Source: Bacillus sp. Marseille-Q1617 (lineage in GTDB: Bacteria > Bacillota > Bacilli > Bacillales > Bacillaceae_B). Taken from it: a DNA stretch of 64,000 nt. Both the position numbers and the translations under genes were made by a program. Numbering within the stretch: position 1 is the first letter of the stretch; each line of letters opens with the position of its first letter. Positions 7,850 to 16,319 of the stretch are shown piece after piece. The notes below the pieces were generated by a model, which ran no database searches, was not told the origin of the DNA, and saw only the letters and a list, made by a program, of their open reading frames with translations. The stretch covers positions 558,001 through 622,000 of the forward strand of contig NZ_CAHJXM010000003.1 of the NCBI RefSeq assembly GCF_903645295.1, in the 5' to 3' direction.

Positions 7850-8542
7850 ATGAAACGTGCAGCCATATTCCTCTTCCTTATCATTGCTTCTTTCATCATC
7901 TGGAAGCAAACACAGGCAAGCTACAGCGGAATTCTATTAAAACATTCTTCTATTAAATCCAGTATGCAATTAAATTCAGATGAACAGTTGGAGAATATTG
8001 TCCTGCTCCCGGAGAGTGACTTTGACCAAAGCGAAGCAAGAGGCATCATCCGAAGGCTTGATCATATTCCATCACATTTACTTAGTGCGGTCGAAAATCA
8101 AGAAATAAAAATCCGTTTATTTGATAAAAAACTAACTGATTTTTCTTCTACCAGTCACTTGAAAGGTGTGAAGCCCAGAGGGTACACTAATAAAAGTACA
8201 ACATGGGATGATGTACCTGGAATCGGGGGATCCAAGCTGGTCTTAGTGAAAATCGGCCATAGTGAGAGGGGGATGGGGCATGATTCCGTTAACTTGGAAT
8301 TACATGAACTTGCCCACAGCATCGACAGGTATATAATCAATGATCCCTACTCGGAAATGGCATTCATGCAGGCTTGGAAAAAAGAAGCTGCCCTTTTATT
8401 CCCAGGGCAATCATACTTCATTGATTATCAAGAGGAATACTTCGCAGAAACATTTGCCATGTACTACTTCAAATCAGACTCTAGGAATCTATTGAAACGG
8501 AAAGCACCTTCTACTTATCAATACTTTAAGTCATTGAACTGA
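7850..8542 (+). CDS. Secreted PPEP/anthrax-lethal-factor-like zinc metalloprotease
   Basis: A 230-residue protein with a signal or anchor sequence at residues 1-23. The zinc motif HELAH is at residues 152-156, inside NLELHELAHSIDR. A downstream acidic motif YQEEYFAETFAMYY (193-206) supplies the third ligand, as in the ATLF-like (M34-type) domain. The size, single domain and motif spacing fit Pro-Pro endopeptidases, which cut surface proteins at proline pairs in Clostridioides and Paenibacillus; the substrate here is unknown. GGAGG is ten bases before the ATG. The gene stands alone, with its own terminator. Peptidase family is fairly sure, Pro-Pro specificity is inferred. Confidence 0.8.
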   Translation: MKRAAIFLFLIIASFIIWKQTQASYSGILLKHSSIKSSMQLNSDEQLENIVLLPESDFDQSEARGIIRRLDHIPSHLLSAVENQEIKIRLFDKKLTDFSSTSHLKGVKPRGYTNKSTTWDDVPGIGGSKLVLVKIGHSERGMGHDSVNLELHELAHSIDRYIINDPYSEMAFMQAWKKEAALLFPGQSYFIDYQEEYFAETFAMYYFKSDSRNLLKRKAPSTYQYFKSLN

Positions 8543-8605
8543 GTGTCTATGCCCAATGTATATACAATCTAAAGAGTCTGTGGCAAAAGTGTTTTGATAT
8601 AAGTG

Positions 8606-8655
8606 AAAATCCGAATTAATTTGCATTCCAGTAGGCTAATTAGTTCGGATTTTTT
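8606..8655 (+). terminator. Intrinsic terminator after the metalloprotease gene
   Basis: AATCCGAATTAATT pairs, with one G-T wobble, with AATTAGTTCGGATT and is followed by TTTT. Confidence 0.8.
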
Positions 8656-8683
8656 GTTCAAATGTATAATTAGATTTAGCTTT

Positions 8684-8816
8684 TTCCAGCGGTTGATTGG
8701 AGTGCAAGACGAAGACTCCTGCGGGAAGAGTAGCTTATGTGAGACCCCGCAGGCTTGCCGAGGAGGCTTACGGGCTACCCGCGGAAAGCGAAGTCTTGCA
8801 CGGAAATCATTAGCGG
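8684..8816. repeat. Family-2 intergenic palindromic repeat, intact copy
   Basis: This element runs from TTCCAGCGGTTGATTGGAG to CGGAAATCATTAGCGG. The outer arms GTGCAAGACGAAGACT and AGCGAAGTCTTGCAC are complementary, as are the inner CTCCTGCGGG and CCCGCGG segments. Other copies are at 29578-29833 and 44192-44328. ORFs called across it on both strands are artefacts. Confidence 0.85.
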
Positions 8817-8892
8817 TATACGAACTGACACATAAATTGTTCGTTTTATATGGTTGTTTTAAGTTTTTTCCAAAAGTCCTTACTTTTTTTAA

Positions 8893-8922
8893 TTGGCTAT
8901 TGAAGATTGATTGTCTTAAAAT
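8893..8922 (+). promoter_or_regulatory. Likely promoter of thyA-dfrA
   Basis: TTGGCT (8893-8898) and TAAAAT (8917-8922) are separated by 18 bp, 37 bases before the thyA ATG. Confidence 0.5.
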
Positions 8923-8959
8923 AGAGGAGATACATAACAGCAGCGAAGGAGCGATATAG

Positions 8960-9916
8960 ATGAAACACGGAGAATATGCATATCTGAATATGTGCCGCCA
9001 TGTACTGGATAACGGCTTCAAGAAAGAGGATCGGACCGGGACAGGCACCCTTTCGGTATTCGGCTATCAAATGAGATTTGACTTAACCAAAGGGTTTCCT
9101 CTGCTGACAACGAAACGGGTACCTTTCAGGCTTGTGGCAAGTGAATTATTGTGGTTCATAAAAGGTGATACCAATATTCGTTATTTACTTCAGCACAATA
9201 ATAATATATGGAATGAATGGGCGTTTAAAAACTGGGTGGAAAGCGAAGAGTACTCAGGACCTGACATGAAAGACTTCGGACTAAGAAGCCAGCAGGATGA
9301 TGAATTCAACAAGCAGTATCAAGAAGAAATGGAGTATTTTAAAGAGCGTATCCTCAATGATGATAGCTTTGCCGAAAAATATGGGGAATTGGGTCCTGTT
9401 TACGGCAAACAATGGAGAGAATGGGAAACGACTGCGGGGGGGACGATCGATCAGTTAAAAGAACTGATTGAACAGATAAAAGGGAACCCTGATTCCAGAC
9501 GATTGATTTTATCGAGCTGGTCTCCTGAATTTGTTCCTATGATGGGATTGCCGCCTTGTCACACTTTATTTCAATTTTATGTTGCGGATGGAAAGTTGAG
9601 CTGTCAGTTATACCAGCGCAGCGGTGATATTTTCCTTGGAATTCCTTTCAATATAGCAAGTTATGCCCTCTTGACGCATTTAATTGCGCACGAATGCGGG
9701 CTTGAAACGGGCGATTTCATCCACACTATAGGCGATGCACATATTTATACCAATCATATTGAACAAGTTACAACCCAGCTGGACCGTGAACCAAAAACTT
9801 TCCCTAAACTGAAGTTGAACAGCGAAGTGGAATCGGTTTTTGATTTTGAAATGAAAGATATAGAATTGGAAGGCTACGACCCTCACCCGTCCATCAAAGC
9901 ACCGGTTGCGGTATAA
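8960..9916 (+). CDS. thyA: Thymidylate synthase
   Basis: A 318-residue folate-dependent thymidylate synthase that makes dTMP from dUMP and methylene-THF. Visible motifs are the dUMP-binding [12 protein letters not shown], the catalytic Cys in [13 protein letters not shown] (about residue 200) and the C-terminal [10 protein letters not shown] that closes the active site. The length and the insert around residues 85-140 match the long form found in staphylococci and lactobacilli, not the short 264-residue ThyB of B. subtilis. AGCGAAGGAGCG precedes the ATG. dfrA follows 71 bases later in the same unit, the usual pairing because ThyA turns THF into DHF. Confidence 0.98.
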   Translation: MKHGEYAYLNMCRHVLDNGFKKEDRTGTGTLSVFGYQMRFDLTKGFPLLTTKRVPFRLVASELLWFIKGDTNIRYLLQHNNNIWNEWAFKNWVESEEYSGPDMKDFGLRSQQDDEFNKQYQEEMEYFKERILNDDSFAEKYGELGPVYGKQWREWETTAGGTIDQLKELIEQIKGNPDSRRLILSSWSPEFVPMMGLPPCHTLFQFYVADGKLSCQLYQRSGDIFLGIPFNIASYALLTHLIAHECGLETGDFIHTIGDAHIYTNHIEQVTTQLDREPKTFPKLKLNSEVESVFDFEMKDIELEGYDPHPSIKAPVAV

Positions 9917-9987
9917 TGACGAAAACGGCATTCCGTTAATGGCCCGGAATCGATTCAGGATTATGAATGAAAGGGGACGAGCAGTGT

Positions 9988-10473
9988 ATGATCTCTTTTA
10001 TCGTGGCAATGGATTCAAAATCAGCGATTGGAAAAAACAATGAACTACCTTGGCATCTGCCTGCTGACTTAGCATTCTTTAAACGAGTCACCATGGGTAA
10101 TCCGATTGTAATGGGAAGAAAAACATTCGAATCAATTGGGAGAGCCCTGCCAGGAAGGGAAAATGTTATAGTCACAAGAGACAGGCAATACAGAGCAAAA
10201 GATTGTACGATCATCCACTCAGTGGAAAAGATTTCTGAAATTCAAAGCAGTACAACTGAGGAAATGTTTGTGATTGGGGGAGCGGAGATTTTCAAGGAAG
10301 TGTTCCCGATTGCAGACAGACTTTATATAACACTGATCGAGGAAGAATTCGGGGGAGATACATTTTTCCCTTCATTTAACCAAGATGAATGGGAATTGAT
10401 AAGCAAGGAAAAGGGTCCTACGGATGATAAAAATCCTTACGATTATTATTTCTTAACGTATGATCGTAAATAA
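9988..10473 (+). CDS. dfrA: Dihydrofolate reductase
   Basis: A 161-residue enzyme reducing DHF to THF with NADPH. Motifs: MISFIVAMDSKSAIGKNNELPWHLPADL at the start of the fold (W in PWHLP), FKRVTMGNPIVMGRKTFESIG for NADPH and MFVIGGAEIF for the glycine turn. ATG 9988 is chosen because the protein then begins at the first beta strand and AAAGGGGACG lies upstream; the in-frame ATG 9967 would add seven unneeded residues. It is co-transcribed with thyA and followed by a strong terminator shared with the converging yplQ gene. Confidence 0.98.
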   Translation: MISFIVAMDSKSAIGKNNELPWHLPADLAFFKRVTMGNPIVMGRKTFESIGRALPGRENVIVTRDRQYRAKDCTIIHSVEKISEIQSSTTEEMFVIGGAEIFKEVFPIADRLYITLIEEEFGGDTFFPSFNQDEWELISKEKGPTDDKNPYDYYFLTYDRK

Positions 10474-10487
10474 ATGAAAGTTGCAAT

Positions 10488-10522
10488 CAAAAAGGTACCG
10501 TCCATCTACGGTACCTTTTTTT
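10488..10522. terminator. Bidirectional terminator between dfrA and yplQ
   Basis: AAAAAGGTACCGT pairs with ACGGTACCTTTTTTT; T-runs exist on both strands and the two genes converge here. Confidence 0.9.
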
Positions 10523-10526
10523 GAGG

Positions 10527-11165
10527 TTATACGTATAACAATATGCAGAAATACATACATCCGCTCCCAGCCAGAACAAATAAATGCCAAATCGCATGAT
10601 TGTAGGGAAGTTTGTTCCACACATAAAAGATGGCTCCGATCGAATACATGATACCGCCGGCTAATAAAAGCGAGAACCCTGCGCCTGTCAGACTGAAATA
10701 AAGCGGTTTGATCGCGATGATGACGAGCCAGCCCATGATTAAGTAGAAAAGAGTTGAGACCACCTGGAACCGCTGTACAAAATAGCACTTAAATACAATG
10801 CCGACAACAGCCAGCCCCCATACAATTCCAAAAAGGGTCCAGCCTAGAGCCCCCCTTACACTTACAAGCATAAAAGGGGTATAGGTCCCTGCAATCAAAA
10901 TATAGATCGCTGAGTGATCAAGGATGGCGAACAGGTTCTTGACCTTAGACGGTTTAAAGCTGTGCAGCAAAGTTGAAAATAAATAGAGAAGGATCATCGA
11001 TGCCCCAAATATGGAAAAGCTGACGATATGCCACGGTGATCCCCTGTCAATGGAGAAGATGATCAGCATGACCAGAGCGGGGATGCTTAATATAAAACCG
11101 ATCCCATGAGTGATGGCATTGGCAATTTCTTCTTTCCAATTGGAATAATCAAAATCATATGTCAA
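10527..11165 (-). CDS. yplQ: Hemolysin III family (PAQR-like) membrane protein, YplQ
   Basis: A polytopic protein of about 212 residues with seven hydrophobic segments. Family motifs are EEIANAITHGIGFILSIPAL near the N-terminus, FHSFKPS-like STLLHSFKPSKVKNLFAILDHSAIYILIAGTYTPF in the middle and NHAIWHLFVLAGSGCMYF near the C-terminus, where the conserved His residues form a metal site related to PAQR receptors. The hemolysin name is historical; function is unknown. I place the start at TTG 11165, with AAAGGGTG upstream. In-frame ATGs at 11183 and 11243 lack a ribosome binding site. Confidence 0.88.
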   Translation of the reverse strand: MTYDFDYSNWKEEIANAITHGIGFILSIPALVMLIIFSIDRGSPWHIVSFSIFGASMILLYLFSTLLHSFKPSKVKNLFAILDHSAIYILIAGTYTPFMLVSVRGALGWTLFGIVWGLAVVGIVFKCYFVQRFQVVSTLFYLIMGWLVIIAIKPLYFSLTGAGFSLLLAGGIMYSIGAIFYVWNKLPYNHAIWHLFVLAGSGCMYFCILLYV

Positions 11166-11389
11166 GAATACGCACCCTTTCATTCGAACCGTAAATTTAT
11201 TGGTGTTTTTATCGTAATCTTCTTTACCAGATTCTGCAACCATTTTGCAGGGCGTTTCTTGTTTTTGTCAGGGTTTTAGGTTACCCTCTTTTTAAGAATC
11301 ACAAAATACAAGCGGAATGATTTTCATCAACAGCCCTCTCAACATAAAAACAATTCTAAGATAAAGTAAAATGATTTGGAGGTGTTCCT

Positions 11390-12043
11390 ATGTGCGGAAG
11401 ATTTTCGCTTACAACTCCCCTGGAGGAATTGATTAGTCAATTCTTAATTGATGAATACAATGAAGAAGCTTCTCCCAGATATAATATTGCTCCTTCCCAA
11501 AAAGTGTTTTCCCTCATATCGAACAATGGTAAAAGAAAAGCGGGGGAAACCTTGTGGGGCCTCGTGCCAGGCTGGGCAAATACGGAAAAATGGAAGCCGC
11601 TTATCAACGCAAGAAGTGAAACATTATTGGAAAAACCAAGTTTTCGCTCATTGGTTCATAAAAGAAGGATGGTCATTTTTTCAGATGGATTTTATGAATG
11701 GAAGCAAGAGGATGATGGAAAAGTCCCCGTTCGCTTTCAGCTCAAAAGTGAAGAACCATTTGTCTTTGCTGCTCTATGGGACAGAAGCAGGGATGGAGAG
11801 GTAACTTCCACGATCCTCACGACAGAGGCCAATGACCTTGTAACCCCAGTCCATAACCGAATGCCTGTCATACTGAAGGATGATGACGCAATAGAAAAAT
11901 GGCTCAACACCGACAGCTATTCTTTCGAGGAAGCGTCAAAGATCCTTATCCCATTTCCTGAGGAAGAAATGAAGAGCTACCAGGTTTCCAAACTGGTGAA
12001 TTCACCCAATAATGATGTGCAAGAATGTATCAACCCAGCTTAA
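11390..12043 (+). CDS. SOS response-associated peptidase (SRAP/HMCES/YedK family)
   Basis: A 217-residue protein beginning MCGRFS; Cys2, exposed after Met removal, forms a thiazolidine crosslink with abasic sites in single-stranded DNA. Other family residues visible are NARSET (Asn near 75), GFYEWK (Glu near 107) and PVHNRMPVIL (His near 158). B. subtilis has the paralogues YoqW and YobE. The gene stands alone with TTTGGAGGTG before the ATG. No LexA-type operator (GAAC-N4-GTTC) is seen directly upstream. Confidence 0.93.
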   Translation: MCGRFSLTTPLEELISQFLIDEYNEEASPRYNIAPSQKVFSLISNNGKRKAGETLWGLVPGWANTEKWKPLINARSETLLEKPSFRSLVHKRRMVIFSDGFYEWKQEDDGKVPVRFQLKSEEPFVFAALWDRSRDGEVTSTILTTEANDLVTPVHNRMPVILKDDDAIEKWLNTDSYSFEEASKILIPFPEEEMKSYQVSKLVNSPNNDVQECINPA

Positions 12044-12192
12044 ATTCAGAAAATGAAGCTTATTTGACTGTACATCAAAATCTTCTACAACCTTAGTGAA
12101 AAAATAAAATATTTTTTGCAAGATTAGACATTTTACGCGTCTCAAATGAGGTATAATAGGGATATAAACGGGTATAAATGAGGATTGATACT

Positions 12193-12444
12193 TTGCTGAC
12201 AAAAACCATTGAGTTCAAATCAAAGTATGGAAGGAAAGTCAAAATCTTAGAAGTCCCTGTGCTAAAGGAAGACAGCCCGCTCTATTTTAGAGTAAACCTG
12301 AAGCTGCATGCTTTCATTACAAGGATCCTGGAACAACCATCCAGGAAATCAGTATACAGTTTCAGAGAGTACCTAAAGAAAACAATGAAATGGTCGGACT
12401 ATGAACAAATTTATCACTCTGAAGAATTAAAAAATAATGCTTGA
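12193..12444 (+). CDS. ypmP: DUF2535 family protein, YpmP
   Basis: An 83-residue protein matching B. subtilis YpmP in length and pattern (LLTKTIEFKSKYGRKVKILE, VYSFREYLKKTMKWSDYEQI). No function is known. TTG 12193 is chosen because AGGATTG lies eight bases upstream and the length then equals the family's; an ATG at 12178 is also in frame. A TATAAT at 12152-12157 probably serves as its -10. It has its own terminator. Confidence 0.8.
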   Translation: MLTKTIEFKSKYGRKVKILEVPVLKEDSPLYFRVNLKLHAFITRILEQPSRKSVYSFREYLKKTMKWSDYEQIYHSEELKNNA

Positions 12445-12450
12445 AGTTGC

Positions 12451-12497
12451 AAGGACATTCTAGAGCAGGCACGTTCTTTAGAAAGTCCTTTTTTTCT
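12451..12497 (+). terminator. Intrinsic terminator after ypmP
   Basis: AAGGAC-A-TTCTA pairs with TAGAA-A-GTCCTT, followed by five T. Confidence 0.8.
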
Positions 12498-12555
12498 TTG
12501 TGGAAATCGGGTATACATATACTGAATGATTAACGGCTTCAATTGATAAAATCTA

Positions 12556-12584
12556 TTTTAATCCTGACTCTTTAACGTTATAAT
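12556..12584 (+). promoter_or_regulatory. Likely promoter of degV
   Basis: TTTTAA and TATAAT are spaced 17 bp apart, 31 bases before the start codon. The -10 is perfect, the -35 weak. Confidence 0.5.
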
Positions 12585-12615
12585 ACAAGGGATATGGTAG
12601 AAGGATGTGGCAAAG

Positions 12616-13458
12616 TTGACCAAAATTAAAATAGTGACAGATTCGACAGTAGATCTAACAGAGAAGGAAATAAGCGACCTGGACATACATGTTGTTCCTC
12701 TGTCCGTTACAATTGATGGAGAAACATATTTAGATAGAATTGATCTAACCCCTTCAAGTTTTTTGGAGAAAATGAAAACATCTGAGGAATTACCAAAAAG
12801 TTCGCAGCCTCCAGTAGGAACTTTTCTTGAATTGTATGATGAGCTAGGAAAAGATGGGTCGATTATTCTTTCGATCCACATGACCGGTAACATGAGCGGA
12901 ACAGTGCGCTCGGCACAATCAGCAGCAGAAATGTCTTCATCACAGGTAACCGTCGTAGACTCAAGGTTCATTTCAAGAGCACTCGCTTTTCAGGTGATCG
13001 AAGCCGCCAAGCTTGCTAAGAAGGAAAAATCCCTTGAGGAAATTTTACATTCCATTGAGGATATCCGTAAAAATACGAACTTGTTCGTAGTTGTGGATAC
13101 TCTTGAAAACCTGGTGAAAGGAGGAAGAATCGGCAAGGGGAGGGCAATGATCGGCTCCCTGCTCAACATCAAGCCGATTGCTTCTTTGGCAGGAGGGGAG
13201 TACACCCCTGTGGCAAAGGTGCGGAGCCATTCCCAGGTGGTCAAATATTTATCATCCCAATTCGTAGAGGACGTTAAAGGTAAGACGATTCGCGGTGTCG
13301 GGCTGGTTGAAATTGACGGTTTGAAGCTTGCTCAAAATCTCAAAAATAAGATAAAAGAAAAAACCGGATATGACGATTATGAAATATTACAGACTACCCC
13401 TATCATCAGTACCCATACTGGAATCGGGGCGATTGGATTTATGTACTATACAGACTAA
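12616..13458 (+). CDS. DegV family fatty-acid-binding protein
   Basis: A 280-residue complete DegV (FakB type). Motifs: KIVTDSTVDL at the N-terminus, SSQPPVGTFLELY, SIHMTGNMSGT with the Ser that contacts the fatty-acid carboxylate, and VKGGRIGKGRAMIGSLLNIKPI in the second domain. It likely hands fatty acids to FakA. Start TTG 12616 has AAGGAT nine bases upstream; GTG 12607 is too close to it. The gene is monocistronic and upstream of ypmR. The partial DegV at the window start is a different copy, since the two C-terminal sequences differ. Confidence 0.93.
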   Translation: MTKIKIVTDSTVDLTEKEISDLDIHVVPLSVTIDGETYLDRIDLTPSSFLEKMKTSEELPKSSQPPVGTFLELYDELGKDGSIILSIHMTGNMSGTVRSAQSAAEMSSSQVTVVDSRFISRALAFQVIEAAKLAKKEKSLEEILHSIEDIRKNTNLFVVVDTLENLVKGGRIGKGRAMIGSLLNIKPIASLAGGEYTPVAKVRSHSQVVKYLSSQFVEDVKGKTIRGVGLVEIDGLKLAQNLKNKIKEKTGYDDYEILQTTPIISTHTGIGAIGFMYYTD

Positions 13459-13460
13459 TA

Positions 13461-13495
13461 TAAAACGGCGGGGGCTGGCCCTTCGCCGTTTTTAA
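13461..13495 (+). terminator. Intrinsic terminator after degV
   Basis: AAAACGGCG pairs with CGCCGTTTTT around a GC-rich loop. Confidence 0.85.
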
Positions 13496-13675
13496 ACTTT
13501 TTATTTTACATTACTTGATTCTCCTTAATATGGATTCAAATATTCATTTATTTACATATACTAAAGTAAGAAATGGACAGCTGTCTGCCTAAAGATGTTG
13601 TGAAAGTGTTAAGATCTGCAGTTTACAATTAGTTTATGTATTATTAACAAAGGTTTTACGAATATGCTGTCGTGA

Positions 13676-13681
13676 TATAAT
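13676..13681 (+). promoter_or_regulatory. Likely -10 of ypmR-ypmS
   Basis: TATAAT lies 30 bases before the ypmR ATG; TTTTAC stands 16 bp upstream as a possible -35. Confidence 0.5.
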
Positions 13682-13710
13682 AAAATTATAGTTTTAGCGA
13701 GGTGAAGCTG

Positions 13711-14505
13711 ATGAAAAGAATAGGATACTTCATGCTTGCTTTTGTTCTTCTCTTATCTGGCTGTTCAATGGAAGAAGCTGCAGAACATGTAACGAGGGAA
13801 GTTTCCTTATGGGATAAAGATAATCCGACAGAAAACTTCATACCGAAAAATCTAAAAATCGTTTCAATCGGAGACTCCCTTACTCAAGGTGTAGGGGATA
13901 GTACAAAAACCGGTGGTTATGTACCTTACCTGGAGAATCATCTTGAGTCCTTGGATGGAATAAATAACGCTCAATTCCATAATTATGGGGTCAGAGGTAA
14001 TCGAACGGATCAACTTCTGAAACGATTAAAAGATGCCAAAGTGAAAAAATCGATTGAAGAATCTGATATGGTTATGATCACAATCGGTGGAAACGATGTT
14101 ATGAAGATCTTCAGGGAAAACCTCTCGCACTTGAGTTTAGATGTCTTTCAGGAAGAAAAACGCTTATATCAACAGAGACTTGATGACATCTTGAGTACGA
14201 TCAAAAGCTATAATCCAGATGCAGGGATCGTGCTTGTCGGACTATACAATCCATTCAATACATGGTTCTCAGAAATCGACGAAGTCAATCAGATCATCCT
14301 TAATTGGAACAGCGCCAGTGAGCAAGTATTAAGCAGTTATGATAAAACGCTGTTTATTAAAATTGATGATTTATTCATCGACAGTGGAGATACCCTGTTG
14401 TACGAAGATTATTTCCACCCAAATGATGAAGGGTATAAGCTAATCGCAGACCGGATGTTTATGAGTCTTTCACAAGGGGAAACAATTGCAAGACTGACCA
14501 ATTAA
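13711..14505 (+). CDS. ypmR: SGNH/GDSL-type lipoprotein hydrolase, YpmR
   Basis: A 264-residue lipoprotein: basic start, hydrophobic stretch and lipobox LLSGC with Cys18. SGNH blocks are visible: block I SIGDSLTQGVGD with Ser56, block III IGGND near residue 127 and block V YFHPNDEGY with the catalytic Asp/His near residue 235. It is an extracytoplasmic esterase or lipase anchored to the membrane; the substrate is unknown. ATG 13711 has GAGGTG six bases upstream. ypmS follows 30 bases later in the same operon, as in B. subtilis. Confidence 0.92.
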   Translation: MKRIGYFMLAFVLLLSGCSMEEAAEHVTREVSLWDKDNPTENFIPKNLKIVSIGDSLTQGVGDSTKTGGYVPYLENHLESLDGINNAQFHNYGVRGNRTDQLLKRLKDAKVKKSIEESDMVMITIGGNDVMKIFRENLSHLSLDVFQEEKRLYQQRLDDILSTIKSYNPDAGIVLVGLYNPFNTWFSEIDEVNQIILNWNSASEQVLSSYDKTLFIKIDDLFIDSGDTLLYEDYFHPNDEGYKLIADRMFMSLSQGETIARLTN

Positions 14506-14535
14506 CCATATTTAGTTAGAAGAGGAGAAGCCGTC

Positions 14536-15123
14536 ATGAAGAATAAGTGGAAGGTAGCTTTTTTTGCCTTATTAGGAGCCTTGCTTGCAGGATTTATCAT
14601 TATTCTATTAATGGTTTTTGCTCCTGCTAAGGACGATGAACTGCCTGAAAATAAAGCAAACAATAATAAGGAAGTTGGATTTGACGTACGCTCAAATAAA
14701 GATGACCTGAACCTTATCATCGAGCATTATATCGAGGAAGAAGGACTTAAAGGTCCGGTTGAATATGATGTTAAGTTAAGGGATGATGTCGAATTACACG
14801 GATCTGTACCAGTATTCACTTCAGACATTGATTTCGAACTGAAGTTTGAACCGAAAGCTTTAGAAAACGGGGATATCCTTCTAAAGCAAAAATCGATATC
14901 AGTCGGTACTCTTAACCTGCCGGTATCATATGTATTGAAAGTCATCAGGGATTCGTATAATTTCCCTGAATGGGTCAAGATACAGCCGAATGATGAATTG
15001 ATTTATGTTTCACTTCAGGATATGAAATTGAAAAGTGATATTAAGGTGAGAGCGAAGGAATTTGATTTAGAGGAAGATAATATTATGTTCCGTTTATTAG
15101 TACCTGTCGATCAGGCTCAATAA
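14536..15123 (+). CDS. ypmS: YpmS family membrane-anchored protein (DUF2140)
   Basis: A 195-residue protein with one transmembrane segment at residues 5-29 and an outside beta-rich domain (LKGPVEYDVKLRDDVELHGS, SISVGTLNLPVSYVLKVI). The DUF2140/YpmS family has no assigned function. It pairs with the ypmR lipoprotein in the same operon, so a joint role at the outer membrane face is an inference. GAGGAG precedes the ATG. A family-1 repeat starts right at its stop codon. Confidence 0.88.
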   Translation: MKNKWKVAFFALLGALLAGFIIILLMVFAPAKDDELPENKANNNKEVGFDVRSNKDDLNLIIEHYIEEEGLKGPVEYDVKLRDDVELHGSVPVFTSDIDFELKFEPKALENGDILLKQKSISVGTLNLPVSYVLKVIRDSYNFPEWVKIQPNDELIYVSLQDMKLKSDIKVRAKEFDLEEDNIMFRLLVPVDQAQ

Positions 15124-15276
15124 GAAAAGCGTAGGCGGCTCGTTCAGCCACGACAAGCATAAGATGAATGGGTCGAGAAGGTGTATTTTGCCTTCTTGGC
15201 CCATTTAGCTTGTGACCTCGAGGGGCTAGCCGCCGGAGCTGGAAAATAAGAAAAGCGAGGACGGCTAAGGAGCTGG
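15123..15276. repeat. Family-1 repeat plus an internally deleted second copy
   Basis: 15123-15250 is a reverse-orientation copy (AGAAAAGCGTAGGCGGCTCG ... GCCGCCGGAGCTGG). Immediately after it, 15249-15276 begins again with AGAAAAGCGAGGACGGC and jumps to GGAGCTGG, so it keeps only the two ends of the element. Confidence 0.75.
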
Positions 15277-15282
15277 GATAAT

Positions 15283-15318
15283 AAAAGGATGACCGATTCG
15301 GTCATCCTTTTATTTTTA
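15283..15318. terminator. Bidirectional terminator between ypmS and the DUF4397 gene
   Basis: AAAAGGATGACCGA pairs with TCGGTCATCCTTTT (loop TT) and is followed by ATTTTTA. It lies between converging genes and touches the last bases of the minus-strand ORF. Confidence 0.85.
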
Positions 15319-16059
15319 TCCTTTCAATAGCAGGGCTTCGAGTTCCGGTTCACCCTCAGTTAATCCCAGAGCAACGATGGTATAGACCTGATTTGCATCC
15401 AGTTTTACATTTCGTATATCGAGTACCTTTTCTTTTGTGCCTGCAATTCTGGCTTCAAGGTTAACCGTCATTGGCATCAGATTCAAATACTCGGAGGCCT
15501 GTTTGTATGAAATGTCAGCGAATACCGTGTCTCCTCCTTTAACACCTATATCGACTGCTGGAGCGTCAGGTGAAAGGTGGATGAATTTTATCTTTGTTTC
15601 CCCGCTTGGAACAGATGGTTCATCGAGGAATGGCAGCAACTGCAATTTATTTGAAGTGCCTGTTGCCGCAAATGTGTAAACTTTTCCTGGTTCGACCTTC
15701 ACCTTTTTGCTGATCAGGGTGGTGACGCCGTTTCCTGCAGGATATATATCAATATGATACTTACCTGCCGGCAGTGTCAGGTAATCACTGATATCTTTGA
15801 AGGCGACATCTCTTAATACCCGATTTGCATTAATATAAATATCTACACTTGGGGCATCAGGTACAGCGTGCAGTACCCTTACATAGGAAGGCTGACTGGA
15901 AAGATTCATCTCTCTCTGCTGTTCCTTGAGGGCAAAGTTCATATACTTAAGGTGTTTTTTATAGTAATGGATATGCATGGAAGGGTTGCTGTATTTATAA
16001 TATCCAGCCAATATGTCATATAAAGCCGCTTTATTTAAATAGTCCTGTTGTTTGCTCAT
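15316..16059 (-). CDS. DUF4397 domain protein (two repeats)
   Basis: A 247-residue protein. After an N-terminal Tyr/Lys-rich helical region (residues 1-55) come two DUF4397 units, each starting RVLHAVPDAPSVDIYIN or FIHLSPDAPAVDIGVK and containing an YLTLPAGKYHIDIYPAG-like strand pair. The fold is an immunoglobulin-like beta sandwich found in secreted and surface proteins. No signal peptide is visible, so its location is unclear. GGGGAG lies before the ATG. Function is unknown. Confidence 0.88.
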   Translation of the reverse strand: MSKQQDYLNKAALYDILAGYYKYSNPSMHIHYYKKHLKYMNFALKEQQREMNLSSQPSYVRVLHAVPDAPSVDIYINANRVLRDVAFKDISDYLTLPAGKYHIDIYPAGNGVTTLISKKVKVEPGKVYTFAATGTSNKLQLLPFLDEPSVPSGETKIKFIHLSPDAPAVDIGVKGGDTVFADISYKQASEYLNLMPMTVNLEARIAGTKEKVLDIRNVKLDANQVYTIVALGLTEGEPELEALLLKG

Positions 16060-16167
16060 GATACGTTCTCCCCTTTAATCTTTCTCACCACAATAGATTA
16101 TGCAGATGAGGTGGATTGGTGAAAATACCTATTTTTAAAAATTCTTCTGAATAATAGAAAATTTTTC

Positions 16168-16196
16168 TTGAATTGTTGAATTCTATAAGAGATAAT
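16168..16196 (+). promoter_or_regulatory. Promoter of the rsgA-paralogue leader transcript
   Basis: TTGAAT and GATAAT are spaced exactly 17 bp. A start near 16203 would give a leader of about 200 nt containing the 29-codon ORF and the attenuator. Confidence 0.65.
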
Positions 16197-16229
16197 GTTA
16201 TTAACTTATATGAAAGCGGGTGATGTGAT

Positions 16230-16319
16230 ATGAAAAGACTTATGAAAATAATTAACGAACAGGTGCATAAATCAAAAATAGTCTCTGCATGTCAGCATTC
16301 CGCTTTATTCGGGAAATAG
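16230..16319 (+). CDS. Putative 29-aa leader peptide of the RsgA-paralogue attenuator
   Basis: ATG 16230, with GCGGGTGATG at a suitable distance, opens a 29-codon ORF: MKRLMKIINEQVHKSKIVSA then CQHSALFGK and TAG. It lies between a 17-bp-spaced promoter and a terminator hairpin. Codons 18-21 overlap the anti-terminator strand (16283-16291), the arrangement expected when ribosome position decides RNA folding. The peptide has no signal sequence and no known family. It is probably a regulatory uORF and not a functional protein; the sensed condition cannot be read from the sequence. Confidence 0.6.
   Translation: MKRLMKIINEQVHKSKIVSACQHSALFGK

Noticed and set aside
8569..9048. ORFs on both strands over 8569-9048
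   Set aside because: They are read through a family-2 palindromic repeat and into thyA; composition and lack of start signals mark them as artefacts.
11244..11389. LexA box ahead of the SRAP gene
   Set aside because: No GAAC-N4-GTTC dyad is present in the upstream region.
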